64,000 nt of DNA from Bradyrhizobium sp. CCBAU 53338 (lineage in GTDB: Bacteria; Pseudomonadota; Alphaproteobacteria; Rhizobiales; Xanthobacteraceae), in NCBI RefSeq assembly GCF_015291665.1, contig NZ_CP030048.1:6200001-6264000 (forward strand), given 5' to 3'. The translations under genes were made by a program, and so were the position numbers. Shown here one piece after another: positions 8,717 to 16,901 of this stretch. Positions within the stretch are counted from its first letter, which is position 1. The number at the start of each line of letters is the position of its first letter. The notes beneath the pieces are model-generated. The model did not search any database. It worked only from the letters and a program-made list of their open reading frames with translations, and was not told where the DNA came from.

Positions 8717-9058
8717 GTGTCGATCATCCTGCAATCCACTGTCGGCGGCTTCTCGGCCCAGTTCATGCGCAAGCTGCCGCTGGTCGAGCAGGCCATGCGC
8801 GACCATGGCCTCGATCCCGCGGAGTTCGTGATCTCCAAGGACTTTGCCTCGACCGCGACGATCCCGATCATGGGCCCGTTCTTCTTCAACTACAGCGTCT
8901 ACTTCGGCGAGGAGGAATTCACCGTCACCGAGCCGAACGACATGGTGTTCCTGGACTACTTCTTCAAACGCGTGCTGGCCGCGGACGGGCCGCCGGAATT
9001 GCCGGAGCAGCCGGGATTGATCCGCCGCCTCTTCGGCTGGATGGCGCAGCCGGTTTGA
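8717..9058 (+). CDS. Small conserved-looking protein of unknown function
   Basis: A protein of about 113 residues starting at GTG 8717 (MSIILQSTVGGFSAQFM), preceded by AAAGGA; an ATG at 8681 would add 12 residues but has no ribosome site. It lacks a signal peptide. Its middle contains a Gly/Pro/Phe-rich turn (PIMGPFFFNYSVYFGEEEF), and the C-terminus (LIRRLFGWMAQPV) may be amphipathic. Base composition matches neighbouring core genes, so it is probably an expressed native gene. I do not recognise the family. Confidence 0.6.
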   Translation: MSIILQSTVGGFSAQFMRKLPLVEQAMRDHGLDPAEFVISKDFASTATIPIMGPFFFNYSVYFGEEEFTVTEPNDMVFLDYFFKRVLAADGPPELPEQPGLIRRLFGWMAQPV

Positions 9059-9068
9059 CGCGCGCCGG

Positions 9069-9689
9069 TCACTCCCCCCATATCCGCGCCAGCGTCGCCA
9101 GCCAGCAGCCCTCGCAATAGCGGGCGTCCTTGAAGTCTATCCAATTGTGGGCATAGACGTGGTCGAGCGGAATGCCGTAGCGCGCGCGCAGCACCTGGAC
9201 CAGGATCTTCCATGCCGCGACCTGCGCCTCGGTCGGACCGGTCGCGACATCGGGATAGTTGCCGGCGAACTCGACGCCGATGGAATTGTCGCGCACGACC
9301 TGATGATAGGTCGTGCTGTTGTCGACGTATTTGTTGTCGTTGCGGTTGGCGCCGTCGGTGTGGGTCGGCACCAGATTGTCGGCGACCGACCAGTAGACCG
9401 TGCCGTCGGTCTCGACCCAGACCATCACGCCGCGCCGCGTGGGGTTCTTCGACTGCTCCTGCGCGCCGCCGCGCGCCGAGCCCGTCGGCCCCTCGGTCTG
9501 GTGCACGATGATGTTACGCCAGGGATGGGCATTGGCGACATCGCCCCAGGGCGCGAGCCAGACGATCTTCAGGCCGGGGATGTCGGGCGTGCCGGCGCTG
9601 CGCGCGAGTCTTGAGAGCTCGGCATCGGCGGCGACGGCGGGAACGATCAGGAGTGCGGCGAGAACGGCCGCGAACAGGCGGGACATCAT
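9069..9689 (-). CDS. Secreted N-acetylmuramoyl-L-alanine amidase (amidase_2 / PGRP fold)
   Basis: A 206-residue exported protein. The N-terminus, MMSRLFAAVLAALLIVPAVA, is a signal peptide with a likely cut after AVA. The mature part has the zinc-amidase fold: NIIVHQTEG with the first His ligand, central TTYHQVVRDNSIGVEFAGNY with the usual His/Glu region, and a late VYAHNWIDFKDARYCEG. Such enzymes cut the amide between muramic acid and the stem peptide in periplasmic peptidoglycan. The longer open frame to 9833 would place an Arg-rich stretch before the signal sequence and was rejected. It ends 10 bp from the convergent preceding gene. Confidence 0.75.
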   Translation of the reverse strand: MMSRLFAAVLAALLIVPAVAADAELSRLARSAGTPDIPGLKIVWLAPWGDVANAHPWRNIIVHQTEGPTGSARGGAQEQSKNPTRRGVMVWVETDGTVYWSVADNLVPTHTDGANRNDNKYVDNSTTYHQVVRDNSIGVEFAGNYPDVATGPTEAQVAAWKILVQVLRARYGIPLDHVYAHNWIDFKDARYCEGCWLATLARIWGE

Positions 9690-9726
9690 CACGGGGATCC
9701 AACAACGGAGCCCAGCGTAGCAGGAT

Positions 9727-10938
9727 CTACGCGAATTTGCGCGTGGCCTCGCCGAGACCGGGCGCCTCTGGTGAGAGCGGCGGAGCCTGGTCGAAGATCG
9801 CAAAGTCGTTCTTGCCGTTCTTCTTGGCGGCATAGAGCGCGTGGTCGGCGTGGGCGATCAGCCGGTCCGGGAATTGGCCGATGCCGCGATCCCATTCCGC
9901 AACGCCGATCGAGATCGCGATCGGGATGTCGTTGCCGGAGCAGCCGGCGGCATCCTGGCGGCAGACCTCGAGGATGCGGCGGGCGATCAACGCACCTTCG
10001 CGCATGGAGGAGGACGGCAGCACGACGCAGAACTCGTCGCCGCCGGTGCGGGCGAGCAGGTCACCGGGCCGCAAGCGCGTCTGCGCCATCAGGGTGAAGT
10101 GCTGGAGGCAGGCATCGCCCGCGGCATGACCGTGGGTGTCGTTGATGGTCTTGAAGCCGTCGAGGTCGATCACCAGCAGCGAGAACGGCTCGCCGCTGCG
10201 CTCCGAGCGGGCACATTCCTCCGACAGCCGCTGCAGCAGATGACGGCGGTTGGCGACGCCGGTGAGGTCGTCGAGCAGCGCAAGGTCGGCGACCTCGTTG
10301 CGCAAGCGGTCCATCGCCATCAGCAGGAAGCCGAAATTGAGCGTCATCGACAAGAACAGCAGCAGCAGCACCATGACGGCATGGGTCTGACCGCCGGCTC
10401 GCGCCGAGAAATCGTAGCCGAGCACATTGCCGGCCGTACGGATCAGGAAGATCCCGATGATGGTGAGGATCACGATGCCGGACAGCCGGGCTCCCGGACT
10501 GGCGCGGCCCTCGGGCGGCGCCAGCAACAGGCGCAGTGACAGCACCAGCGGCAGGCCCTGCCCTACCGTGTAGAAGAGCATGCGCAACTGCATCTGCTCG
10601 AAGCCGACCATGAAGACCACGACGCCGGCGAGGCTGAGAATCCCCGTCCCGGCCATCAGACGCAAGTGCACCGGCCGGTCGTAGAAGCGCTGGATGCCCA
10701 TGGCGGCGAAGCAGCTCGCCGCCATGATGCCGGCGGCACCGAGCAGCAGCGGCAAAGGCGACTCGACGAACAGTCGGATCAATGCGGTCATCGCACCGGC
10801 CGCGCCGACGAAGGCCGACGCCATCCAGTACCGCGCGGCCTCGAATTTCGGATAGGAGCGCGTCACATACGCCCAGATCAGGCCGAGCGCCGAGAAGTTG
10901 ACGACGAAGACCATCCAAAGCGTCGGTACGTTCAGCAT
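9727..10938 (-). CDS. Membrane-bound diguanylate cyclase (GGDEF)
   Basis: A 403-residue inner-membrane protein. About six or seven hydrophobic helices fill residues 1-230, followed by a linker and a GGDEF domain. The domain starts at LLDDLTGVANRRHLL, has the metal site VIDLDGFKTIND, and carries an intact GGDEF motif (ARTGGDEFCVVLP) near residue 300. An inhibitory-site RxxD (RPGD) sits five residues before GGDEF, so product feedback by cyclic-di-GMP is expected. No EAL domain is present. The start MLNVPTLW was chosen because the 33 upstream residues are Arg-rich and would precede the first membrane helix. Confidence 0.88.
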   Translation of the reverse strand: MLNVPTLWMVFVVNFSALGLIWAYVTRSYPKFEAARYWMASAFVGAAGAMTALIRLFVESPLPLLLGAAGIMAASCFAAMGIQRFYDRPVHLRLMAGTGILSLAGVVVFMVGFEQMQLRMLFYTVGQGLPLVLSLRLLLAPPEGRASPGARLSGIVILTIIGIFLIRTAGNVLGYDFSARAGGQTHAVMVLLLLFLSMTLNFGFLLMAMDRLRNEVADLALLDDLTGVANRRHLLQRLSEECARSERSGEPFSLLVIDLDGFKTINDTHGHAAGDACLQHFTLMAQTRLRPGDLLARTGGDEFCVVLPSSSMREGALIARRILEVCRQDAAGCSGNDIPIAISIGVAEWDRGIGQFPDRLIAHADHALYAAKKNGKNDFAIFDQAPPLSPEAPGLGEATRKFA

Positions 10939-11037
10939 GGCGCCCGCAGTACGCGCAGCGTCCCGCCCCCTGTCTCTGGCAGAAGTCCGTCCATGACCCG
11001 TCCCCGTGTTCTTGCGGAGGATCATGCGCGGGCGCAC

Positions 11038-11354
11038 TTAACGGAACCTCACTGCAACAGTCGAAAGCGCGCCCTTGGTTTTGGATTCATGAACGCAGCG
11101 GCGCGATTATCAGATCGTTAGGCACGTCGCCCGCGACGGTGCGCAATCGCGCTCAGCCAAGCGCCGATGCGGATTCGCGGACCAAAAGCACCTGAAAACG
11201 CATCTGAGCTGTGGATAACGCAATGACACAGATGTGACAGCGCGGGGCAGGCGGCTGCGAATCTGCTGAGTTTGTCATCGAGGATGTTGCGAGGCTGGCC
11301 CTCCGCCGAGCGTTCCTCGTGTCGCGTTTCACCATTAACCCTTAAGAGGATCCT
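11038..11354. other. Leader region of the Lys/Ala peptide gene
   Basis: About 317 bases without a gene. This stretch must contain the promoters for the diguanylate cyclase (minus) and the tiny peptide gene (plus). The plus strand immediately before 11355 reads CCCTTAAGAGGATCCT, providing an AGAGGA ribosome site. I see no convincing promoter hexamers. Confidence 0.4.
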
Positions 11355-11426
11355 ATGGCTAAGAAAGCGAAGAAGGCGAAGAAGGCGACGAAGAAGAAGG
11401 CCAAGAAGGCCGCCAAGAAGAAGTAA
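11355..11426 (+). CDS. Lysine/alanine-rich 23-residue peptide
   Basis: A tiny open frame encoding 23 residues: 15 Lys, 6 Ala, one Thr and the initiator Met (begins MAKKAKKAKKATKKK). An AGAGGA ribosome site ends 4 bases before the ATG, and a strong Rho-independent terminator follows 74 bases after the stop, so it has the layout of a complete expressed unit. The composition is that of the C-terminal tails of bacterial histone H1-like proteins, so DNA or RNA binding is a reasonable inference. AAG makes up most Lys codons. It could also be annotated as noncoding. Confidence 0.55.
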   Translation: MAKKAKKAKKATKKKAKKAAKKK

Positions 11427-11499
11427 CTCCGGAAGTTTCTTTGCCCGGGTGGAGCACGCTCCGCCCGGGCGTCGGGCAAGGCCGGGAGAGTTTGAAGGT

Positions 11500-11524
11500 A
11501 GCGGGCGCGAGGCCCGCTTTTTTA
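11500..11524 (+). terminator. Rho-independent terminator after the Lys/Ala peptide gene
   Basis: Stem AGCGGGC / GCCCGCT around a GCGAG loop, followed by TTTTTTA. It lies 5 bases before the end of the convergent LysE-type gene and could also be read from that side. Confidence 0.82.
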
Positions 11525-11528
11525 TTGA

Positions 11529-12140
11529 CTACCGCTCGGCGAAGGCCAGCTTGGCGCCCAGCAGGGCAAAGCCCGCCGCAAAGGAGCGGCGCAGCCAGGC
11601 CATCACGCCGGGACGGGAGATGACGCGCTCGCGCACGGACGCCGCGCACAGGCCGTAGACCACGAACACGGCAAGGGTCATGGCCATGAAGGCGCCGCTC
11701 AATTCCAGCATCCGCGCCAGCACATGCGCCTCGTCCGCGGCGATGAACTGCGGCAGGAAGGCGAGGAAGAAGATCGAAAGCTTCGGGTTGAGGATATTGA
11801 TCAGGAAGCCGGTGACGATGACCCGGCCGCTCGAACGCTCCTTGATATCGGCCTCGACCGCAAGCGCCCCCGTCTCGCGCAGCGCCTGCCAGAACATGTA
11901 GAGCAGATAGGCCACGCCGCACCATTTCAACGCAGCGAAGGCCAGCGCGCTGGTGTGCAGCACGGCGGCGAGGCCCAGCATCGCCGCGACCATGTGCGGC
12001 ACGATCCCGAGCGTGCAGCCGAACGCCGCCGCCACGCTGGCGCGCGAACCGCGGGTCAGCGCCGCGGCCAGGGTGTAGAGCACGCCGGTGCCCGGCGAGG
12101 CGACGACGATGAGCGAGGTGAGCAGGAAGGACCAGGACAT
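11529..12140 (-). CDS. LysE/RhtB family amino-acid exporter
   Basis: A 203-residue inner-membrane protein with about six hydrophobic helices. It has the family's N-terminal VASPGTGVLYTLAAALTRGSR motif, in which a short Pro-Gly turn ends the first helix, and the conserved GFLINILNPKLSIFFLAFLPQF segment. LysE/RhtB proteins export amino acids such as lysine, homoserine or threonine using the proton gradient. The substrate cannot be predicted. It is a distant paralogue of the LysE-type gene at 27103-27723. No linked LysR/Lrp-type partner regulator lies next to it. Confidence 0.85.
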   Translation of the reverse strand: MSWSFLLTSLIVVASPGTGVLYTLAAALTRGSRASVAAAFGCTLGIVPHMVAAMLGLAAVLHTSALAFAALKWCGVAYLLYMFWQALRETGALAVEADIKERSSGRVIVTGFLINILNPKLSIFFLAFLPQFIAADEAHVLARMLELSGAFMAMTLAVFVVYGLCAASVRERVISRPGVMAWLRRSFAAGFALLGAKLAFAER

Positions 12141-12210
12141 GATCCGTCCCTATCACCCCTGCCGCTCGCGGAGAAGTCACGACACGGTCAGCTCCCCCAC
12201 CGGGCAGACC

Positions 12211-12585
12211 TCAGTTCAGCTGGGCGATCTCGGCTTCGCGCAGCACGTCGAGCGGCGCCCAGGGCTTGGCCCAGAATTTCGCGCCCTCGGGCAACGGCCG
12301 CGTCAACGGGCGGCCCGAGGTGACGACGACGTCGAGCTTCGGATTGCGATCCTTGGCCATGTGCGCGAGTTCTACGCCGCTCATGCGGCCAGCGAGCTGG
12401 ACGTCGGTCAGCATCAGGCAGAGCGCGCCGGCATTCTTGTCCAGCACGCGCTCGGCGGCTTCCGCACTCTCACACTGGATGACTTGATACCCGCTCTCTT
12501 CGAGCAGGAGACTGAGCATCTCCCGCTGCATGGCGTCGTCTTCAACGATGAGGGCTGTTGCCGGAAACGGCTTGGATTGTCCCAT
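12211..12585 (-). CDS. Stand-alone response-regulator receiver protein
   Basis: A 124-residue CheY-like protein made of a single receiver domain. Acidic residues E15, D16 and D17 (ALIVEDDAM), phosphoacceptor D61 (LMLTDVQLAG), the switch T89/S90 (VVVTSGRP) and K107 (FWAKPW) are all present, so it should accept phosphate. There is no output domain, which makes it a signalling shuttle or phosphate sink. The partner kinase is not adjacent. I chose the ATG at 12585; an upstream ATG at 12627 would add 14 residues. It is divergent from the SDR gene. Confidence 0.85.
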   Translation of the reverse strand: MGQSKPFPATALIVEDDAMQREMLSLLLEESGYQVIQCESAEAAERVLDKNAGALCLMLTDVQLAGRMSGVELAHMAKDRNPKLDVVVTSGRPLTRPLPEGAKFWAKPWAPLDVLREAEIAQLN

Positions 12586-12714
12586 CGGTGGCTCCCAATG
12601 CTGCTTGCCTCCGTCCAAGTATCCCATGTTAAACAAGGAACCCCGGTCTGGTTCGGGACCATTCTGAAAAAATATAGATCCGTGTTCCCTTCGCGGATCC
12701 TGACGGGAGGCATC

Positions 12715-13557
12715 ATGACGGCGATTCGCGGCGCGGCGGCCATCACGGGAGCGGCGAGCGGCATCGGCCGCGCGCTCGCGATTGAACTCGCCAGCCGCGG
12801 CTGCGACCTCGCGCTCGCCGATCGCGACGAGGCCGGGTTGAAATCGCTCGCCGCAGAGATCGGCCAGGGAAACGACAAGGCGCGCAGGATCAGCGTGCAC
12901 CGCGTCGACGTCGGCGAGCCCGATGACATCGCGCAATTCGCGCGCGAGGCCGTCGCCGCGCATCCCGCGCTCGACATCGTCATCAACAATGCCGGCGTGG
13001 CGCTGATGGGGACGTTCGAGGAGATCGACCATGCGCAGATGGACTGGCTGTTCGACATCAATTTCTGGGGCGTGGTGCACGGCACGCGCGCCTTCCTGCC
13101 GCACCTGAAGACACGGCCGGAGGCGCATATCGTCAACGTCTCCTCGATCTTCGGCATCATCGCGCCACCGGGACAATCGGCCTATGCGGCGGCGAAATTC
13201 GCGGTGCGCGGTTTTTCCGAGAGCGTGCGCCACGAGCTTGCGGTCGCGGGCAGCCCGGTCAAACTATCGGTGGTGCATCCCGGCGGCGTCGCCACGTCGA
13301 TCGCGCGCTCCTCGCGCACCGGGGTCGGCGTCACCGACAATGCGCGCCGCGCGCAGATGATCGACCGGTTCGAGAGCGCGGCGCGAACGACGCCGAGGGA
13401 CGCGGCGCTGCGCATCATCAGGGGCATCGAGAAAAACGAGCCGCGCATCCTGATCGGCAACGACGCCAGATTCATGGACATCCTGCAGCGCTTCCGCCCG
13501 GGGACCTACTGGGCGCCCTTGCAGCGGCGGCTGGAGAAGATGGCGAAGGGGAAGTAG
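12715..13557 (+). CDS. Short-chain dehydrogenase/reductase
   Basis: A 280-residue classical SDR. The Rossmann nucleotide motif is ITGAASGIGRA at residues about 10-20. NNAG lies near residue 95, catalytic Ser in VNVSSIFG, and the YxxxK pair in SAYAAAKFA. An Asp at the end of strand 2 (ADRDE) suggests a preference for NAD(H) over NADP(H). These enzymes oxidise or reduce alcohols and ketones; the substrate is not identifiable. The ATG follows a GGGAGG ribosome site at about 12705. A 20-residue tail ending KMAKGK is basic. Confidence 0.88.
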   Translation: MTAIRGAAAITGAASGIGRALAIELASRGCDLALADRDEAGLKSLAAEIGQGNDKARRISVHRVDVGEPDDIAQFAREAVAAHPALDIVINNAGVALMGTFEEIDHAQMDWLFDINFWGVVHGTRAFLPHLKTRPEAHIVNVSSIFGIIAPPGQSAYAAAKFAVRGFSESVRHELAVAGSPVKLSVVHPGGVATSIARSSRTGVGVTDNARRAQMIDRFESAARTTPRDAALRIIRGIEKNEPRILIGNDARFMDILQRFRPGTYWAPLQRRLEKMAKGK

Positions 13558-13588
13558 GGGACGCGACGGCCTGTCCCCACCTCCGCCC

Positions 13589-14395
13589 CTACCGCCCCAC
13601 CAGCCTGTCGGCAAAATACCCGATGGTCTTGCGGTAGATCACCGCCCTGTTCCACTCGCGCATCGCATCGAAATTGGCCGAGCCTTCGTCATAGGGCTGG
13701 CCCATCTTGAAGCCGTTCGAGTGCAGCAGGTTCGCGGTCGAGGCGAGCACGTCGGCGACGCTGTGGCGGAGGTCGACATGGCCGTCGCCGTCGAAATCGA
13801 CGCCGTATTTGATGTAGGAGGACGGCAGGAACTGGGTCTGGCCGATCTCGCCGGCATAGGCGCCGATGAGGTCGCGCAGCGGCAGGTCGCCGCGCTGCAC
13901 GATCTTGAGCGCGGCGAGCAGCTCGCCCTGGAACAGCTCGGTGCGGCGGCAATCATGCGCGAGCGTCGCCAGCGTGCGGATCACCGGCAGCTTGCCCATG
14001 TCGCCCTTGCCGAAATCGCTCTCCAGGCCCCAGATCGCGACCAGGATCTGTCGGGGCACGCCGAACTGCTGCTCGATGCGCGAGAGCAGCGCGGCATGGC
14101 GCTGCAGCAGCGCACGGCCGCCATTGATGCGGCCGGGCCCGACGCGGGTCGAGACATACTGCTCGAAGCTCTTGTTGAAGGTGTAGCGCTGGCGCCGGTC
14201 GAAGGCGAGCACGGCGCCATCCTGGGTGATGCCGCCGAACGCCGCGCTGGTCACGCCCGCCGAGACGCCGGCGGCTTGCGCTTCCGCGCTCATGCTGGCG
14301 ACAAAGCTGTTGAAGTCGCCGCCGCAGCGCGCGGCCTCGGCCGACCCGCCGGCCAGCGAAACAATGACGGCGGCGGCGAGAAGCGGTCTCAACAT
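13589..14395 (-). CDS. Lytic murein transglycosylase (MltB / SLT_2 family)
   Basis: A 268-residue exported protein with an N-terminal signal sequence (MLRPLLAAAVIVSLAGGSAEA). It cleaves the glycan strands of peptidoglycan in the periplasm. The catalytic Glu sits in IWGLESDFGKG and is followed by the family signature YAGEIGQTQFLPSSY and the DGDGHVDL turn. It is shorter than relatives of about 400 residues that carry an extra C-terminal peptidoglycan-binding domain; that domain is absent here. No lipobox is present, so it is probably a soluble periplasmic form. Confidence 0.88.
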   Translation of the reverse strand: MLRPLLAAAVIVSLAGGSAEAARCGGDFNSFVASMSAEAQAAGVSAGVTSAAFGGITQDGAVLAFDRRQRYTFNKSFEQYVSTRVGPGRINGGRALLQRHAALLSRIEQQFGVPRQILVAIWGLESDFGKGDMGKLPVIRTLATLAHDCRRTELFQGELLAALKIVQRGDLPLRDLIGAYAGEIGQTQFLPSSYIKYGVDFDGDGHVDLRHSVADVLASTANLLHSNGFKMGQPYDEGSANFDAMREWNRAVIYRKTIGYFADRLVGR

Positions 14396-14549
14396 CCGAA
14401 AAAATCCTCATGCCCTGGGGCGCAAAACTGCCGGGGATCATGCCCGGGAACGGGGTTCGGGTCAAAGCGGCGCGTTTGATCCGCATCAACGTGCCTCGCG
14501 CCCTTGCTCATAGATTGGCAGGACAGGAGCGCCGCCCAGGAGACGAGCC

Positions 14550-15077
14550 ATGACAGGAGTTACGCTGACCGCCGACCAGATCCGCAACGCACCAGCGCCG
14601 GTGCGGGAATGGATCGAGCAAGAGGTGATCCGCTCGCTCGGCCTCGTGCCCCGCGCTCCCACTGCGGCCGCGACGGCGCAAGCCGCCCATCTCGTCGCCT
14701 GCAGCGTGGAAGACATGGCCGGCGTGGTCGAGCATATCCGCGGAACGTTCCCCGCGGTCAACGTCCTGTTCGAATTCGGCCGGCCCGGCGTCAACTACGG
14801 CCAGCCCGCGGTGATGACGTTCCGTCTGATGGACATCCTGCACCACACGCGGCTGCAGCAGATCGAACAGCTCATGACCTGCCTGGAGATGATCAACAAG
14901 GCGCTGGCCGACGTCAGGAAGGACCCGTCCGCGCGCTTCTGCGGCTTCGACAATGAGGGCCACTGCCTGATCGCGCCGCAGACGCAGGCCAGCATCGCCG
15001 CGCTCTGGCAGGACATGATGGCGCGTCAGCAGGCGCAGCAGACCAGGGCGAACGACCGGATCGCGCCGGCGGCGTAA
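14550..15077 (+). CDS. Unknown cytoplasmic protein with Cys/His residues
   Basis: A 175-residue protein without signal peptide or membrane helix. The N-terminal half is helical with a WIEQEVIRSLGL segment. The middle has RLMDILHHTRLQQIEQLMTC, and the C-terminal part contains RFCGFDNEGHCLI, a closely spaced Cys/His set that might bind a metal. Its ribosome site (GGAGACGAG) ends 5 bases before the ATG. Composition matches core genes. I do not recognise the family. It is followed by a small membrane protein 36 bp on, in the same direction. Confidence 0.6.
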   Translation: MTGVTLTADQIRNAPAPVREWIEQEVIRSLGLVPRAPTAAATAQAAHLVACSVEDMAGVVEHIRGTFPAVNVLFEFGRPGVNYGQPAVMTFRLMDILHHTRLQQIEQLMTCLEMINKALADVRKDPSARFCGFDNEGHCLIAPQTQASIAALWQDMMARQQAQQTRANDRIAPAA

Positions 15078-15113
15078 GCCGGATCGAACACCCGCGCTTG
15101 CGGAGAATTCGTC

Positions 15114-15464
15114 ATGCCCGACACCAGACGACGCGCCGGCCCGCCCTCCATCCGCCTGCTGCGCATGCCCCTCCTCCGCCTGCTCGCCATCAACCTCGCG
15201 ATCGGCGCCGGCGCTGCAACGCTCCTCGTCGGCGGCCTGCTCTGGCTCAACCCCGGACATCTGCGCGAGTTGATCTTCGCCGATCGCGCGCCGGGCATCG
15301 GGCTCGCCGTGCTGCTCGCATCGTTCGTCATCACCTTCGGCTCCACCGCGATGGGCAGCGCGATCATGGCGCAGGGGCGCAAGGAGAAAGATGGCGGAAG
15401 CCGCGGCGGCCACACATCGCATTTGGCCGCGCAGGAAGTCACGCGGCGCACACGGCCGACGTGA
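15114..15464 (+). CDS. Small two-helix membrane protein of unknown function
   Basis: A 116-residue protein with an Arg-rich N-terminus, two hydrophobic segments (about residues 24-46, LLAINLAIGAGAATLLVGGLLW, and 59-83, GIGLAVLLASFVITFGSTAMG) and a basic, Ser/Gly-rich tail (KEKDGGSRGGHTSH). The positive-inside pattern puts both ends in the cytoplasm. GGAG lies 5-9 bases before the ATG. No family recognised. Probably cotranscribed with the gene before it. Confidence 0.6.
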   Translation: MPDTRRRAGPPSIRLLRMPLLRLLAINLAIGAGAATLLVGGLLWLNPGHLRELIFADRAPGIGLAVLLASFVITFGSTAMGSAIMAQGRKEKDGGSRGGHTSHLAAQEVTRRTRPT

Positions 15465-15506
15465 TAGGCGCAACGCACGAACCAACCGGGGCGAAACAAA
15501 AACCGC

Positions 15507-15593
15507 AAAACAACCCCATGCACAGTAGGAGCACGGCGACGAGCGATGCGCCTTTTCCGAATATGAGTTGACCCGTCGGGCAAAACAGGGGTA
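15507..15593. repeat. Two-block dispersed repeat, copy 1
   Basis: Two conserved blocks recur at 56848-56981. Block A contains CAACCCCATGCACAGTAG (ending at 15528). Block B contains CCCGTCGGGCAAAACAGGGG (15572-15591) and continues with CAGCATCG. The blocks are 38 bases apart here and 70 in the second copy. Neither copy lies in a gene. Confidence 0.75.
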
Positions 15594-15973
15594 TGGTGTC
15601 AGCATCGCAGACTGTGGACATTGGCACCCTGCCCGCGCCGCATCCTCCGCGCGTCGTGCGATCCACCCTCATGACCGACGACACATGAATCCAGGTATGG
15701 CATCCCGCTGCGCATGGTCGCTGGCATCTCGCAGCTCGGCCACCCGCGCGTTCTCGTTGCGTTGCGAGAGGCAGCAAGATGAACAGGTCATGTCAACGAA
15801 CCAATGATGTGCTTTCGAAATTGTGGAACCCGCGTGGACATCTGCTGCATATCTGATGCGCTTGCTGCGACATCGTCGCCACCATGATTTGCCTTGCCAT
15901 GGCAGAGCGTAAGTTATAGAATTCTATCTCAGGTTGTTGCCCTGCCAGCCCCGGGCAGCGTTGAAGGCCAAAA
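15594..15973. other. Intergenic stretch, no supported gene
   Basis: About 380 bases between the dispersed repeat and a GC hairpin. Base composition is uneven, with some AT-rich patches near 15790-15930. No open frame here has both a ribosome site and a recognisable product. Confidence 0.4.
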
Positions 15974-16003
15974 TAAACGGCGGGCTTGTCGGCCCGCCGT
16001 TTA
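15974..16003. repeat. Perfect GC-rich hairpin
   Basis: A 12-bp perfect stem, TAAACGGCGGGC / GCCCGCCGTTTA, around TTGTCG. On the minus strand it is followed by a T-rich tail, as in a terminator, but no minus-strand gene lies upstream. It closely resembles the hairpin behind rpoD (19386-19408). Confidence 0.7.
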
Positions 16004-16171
16004 TCGAGGCGCAGGGCCGCGAGCGGCGCGCACGGCGCGGCCGGGCATCGCGAAAGCAAGCACAATCAAACGGTTCCACGACCGGCCCAGCCGGCGCTTC
16101 GGCTGGAACATCGATGTCGACATCGGCGCGAAGCCATTTGACTGCGGCGCCCTGATCGACGACAAGCCGCC

Positions 16172-16408
16172 ATGGCCAAAAAACCCGGAACCAATCCGAA
16201 GGGCGAATTCGCCTTTTTCAACGTCGTCTACGAAGACGGCTCCCAACGCTCCAACCGCCGCGTGCCCGCCGAGCTGCTCGGCGGCCTCGACGGCGACGAA
16301 CCCGCGCGCGGCTTCATCATGGAGCAGGACCGCGAGATCGCGGAAAAGAGCGGGCGGCCGGCGTTGGAAATCAAGAGCCTCGATCGGGTTGGGGCGAAGA
16401 AGAAGTAG
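16172..16408 (+). CDS. Small basic/acidic protein of unknown function
   Basis: A 78-residue protein beginning MAKKPGTNPKGEFAFFNVVYEDGSQRSNRR and ending GAKKK, with charged residues throughout and no membrane segment. The pattern 'FFNVVYEDGSQRSNRRVP' followed by a Gly-Gly turn looks like a small folded beta domain. Composition is that of the host. A convincing ribosome site is lacking (GACAAGCCGCC precedes the ATG). I cannot assign a function. Confidence 0.6.
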   Translation: MAKKPGTNPKGEFAFFNVVYEDGSQRSNRRVPAELLGGLDGDEPARGFIMEQDREIAEKSGRPALEIKSLDRVGAKKK

Positions 16409-16460
16409 AGGGCCACGGCTCGACGAGATTGGGCTGAACTGGTGCGGCATCGGGAGTTCA

Positions 16461-16626
16461 CCTCTCCCTTGGGAGAGGTCGGCGCTCCCGGGCGATGCGA
16501 AGCATCGTCCCGCGCACCGGGTGAGGGTTTCCGGTCTCACCACGTGCAGCGCCCCCTCACCCGATTTACTCCTGGCGATGCTCCGCATCGCCAGGCGCAA
16601 ATCGACCTCTCCCCGCTGGGGAGAGG
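16461..16626. repeat. Cluster of intergenic palindromes (RPE/REP-like)
   Basis: Several nested inverted repeats: CCTCTCCC-TT-GGGAGAGG at 16461-16478, a GATGC/GCATC pair near 16492-16508, a perfect 11-bp hairpin at 16571-16595 (CCTGGCGATGC with GCATCGCCAGG), and CCTCTCCCC / GGGGAGAGG at 16606-16626. The outer hairpins are inverted copies of each other. Such elements are scattered between genes in Rhizobiales. The rest of the 16409-16901 gap holds no gene. Confidence 0.75.
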
Positions 16627-16763
16627 TGTCAGAGCCCGCGGCCAATCAATTCGATTTGAAGCCACTTTGCTCCACGCGCGCGCTCACCAGCGCCCGCACC
16701 ATTTGTTCCAGGCAAACAGCAGATCCGCAAACCGGTCATAGACGAACCGCAGTCAGTGCATTA

Positions 16764-16776
16764 CCGCTTGTGACCC
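16764..16776. repeat. Short direct repeat, copy 1 (CCGCTTGTGACCC)
   Basis: One of three copies of CCGCTTGTG[G/A]CCC in this patch (16764, 17649, 18631). Copies 1 and 2 bracket the lipoprotein gene; copies 2 and 3 bracket the metallophosphoesterase gene. Confidence 0.6.
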
Positions 16777-16901
16777 AGAGCGGACATGGGCGTAGGTCGG
16801 TGGGTGATGTCCGCGGGCTCACCCTTGGGGCAAACACTGAAAATTTAACGTCGGTAAGGCCACCGGTTGACAACATTATACGATGCAACCAAGAAGAATG
16901 A

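Noticed and set aside
15894..16901. 335-residue frame spanning a hairpin, a small gene and a repeat cluster
   Set aside because: It crosses palindromic repeats and the 78-residue gene in another frame; not a real protein.
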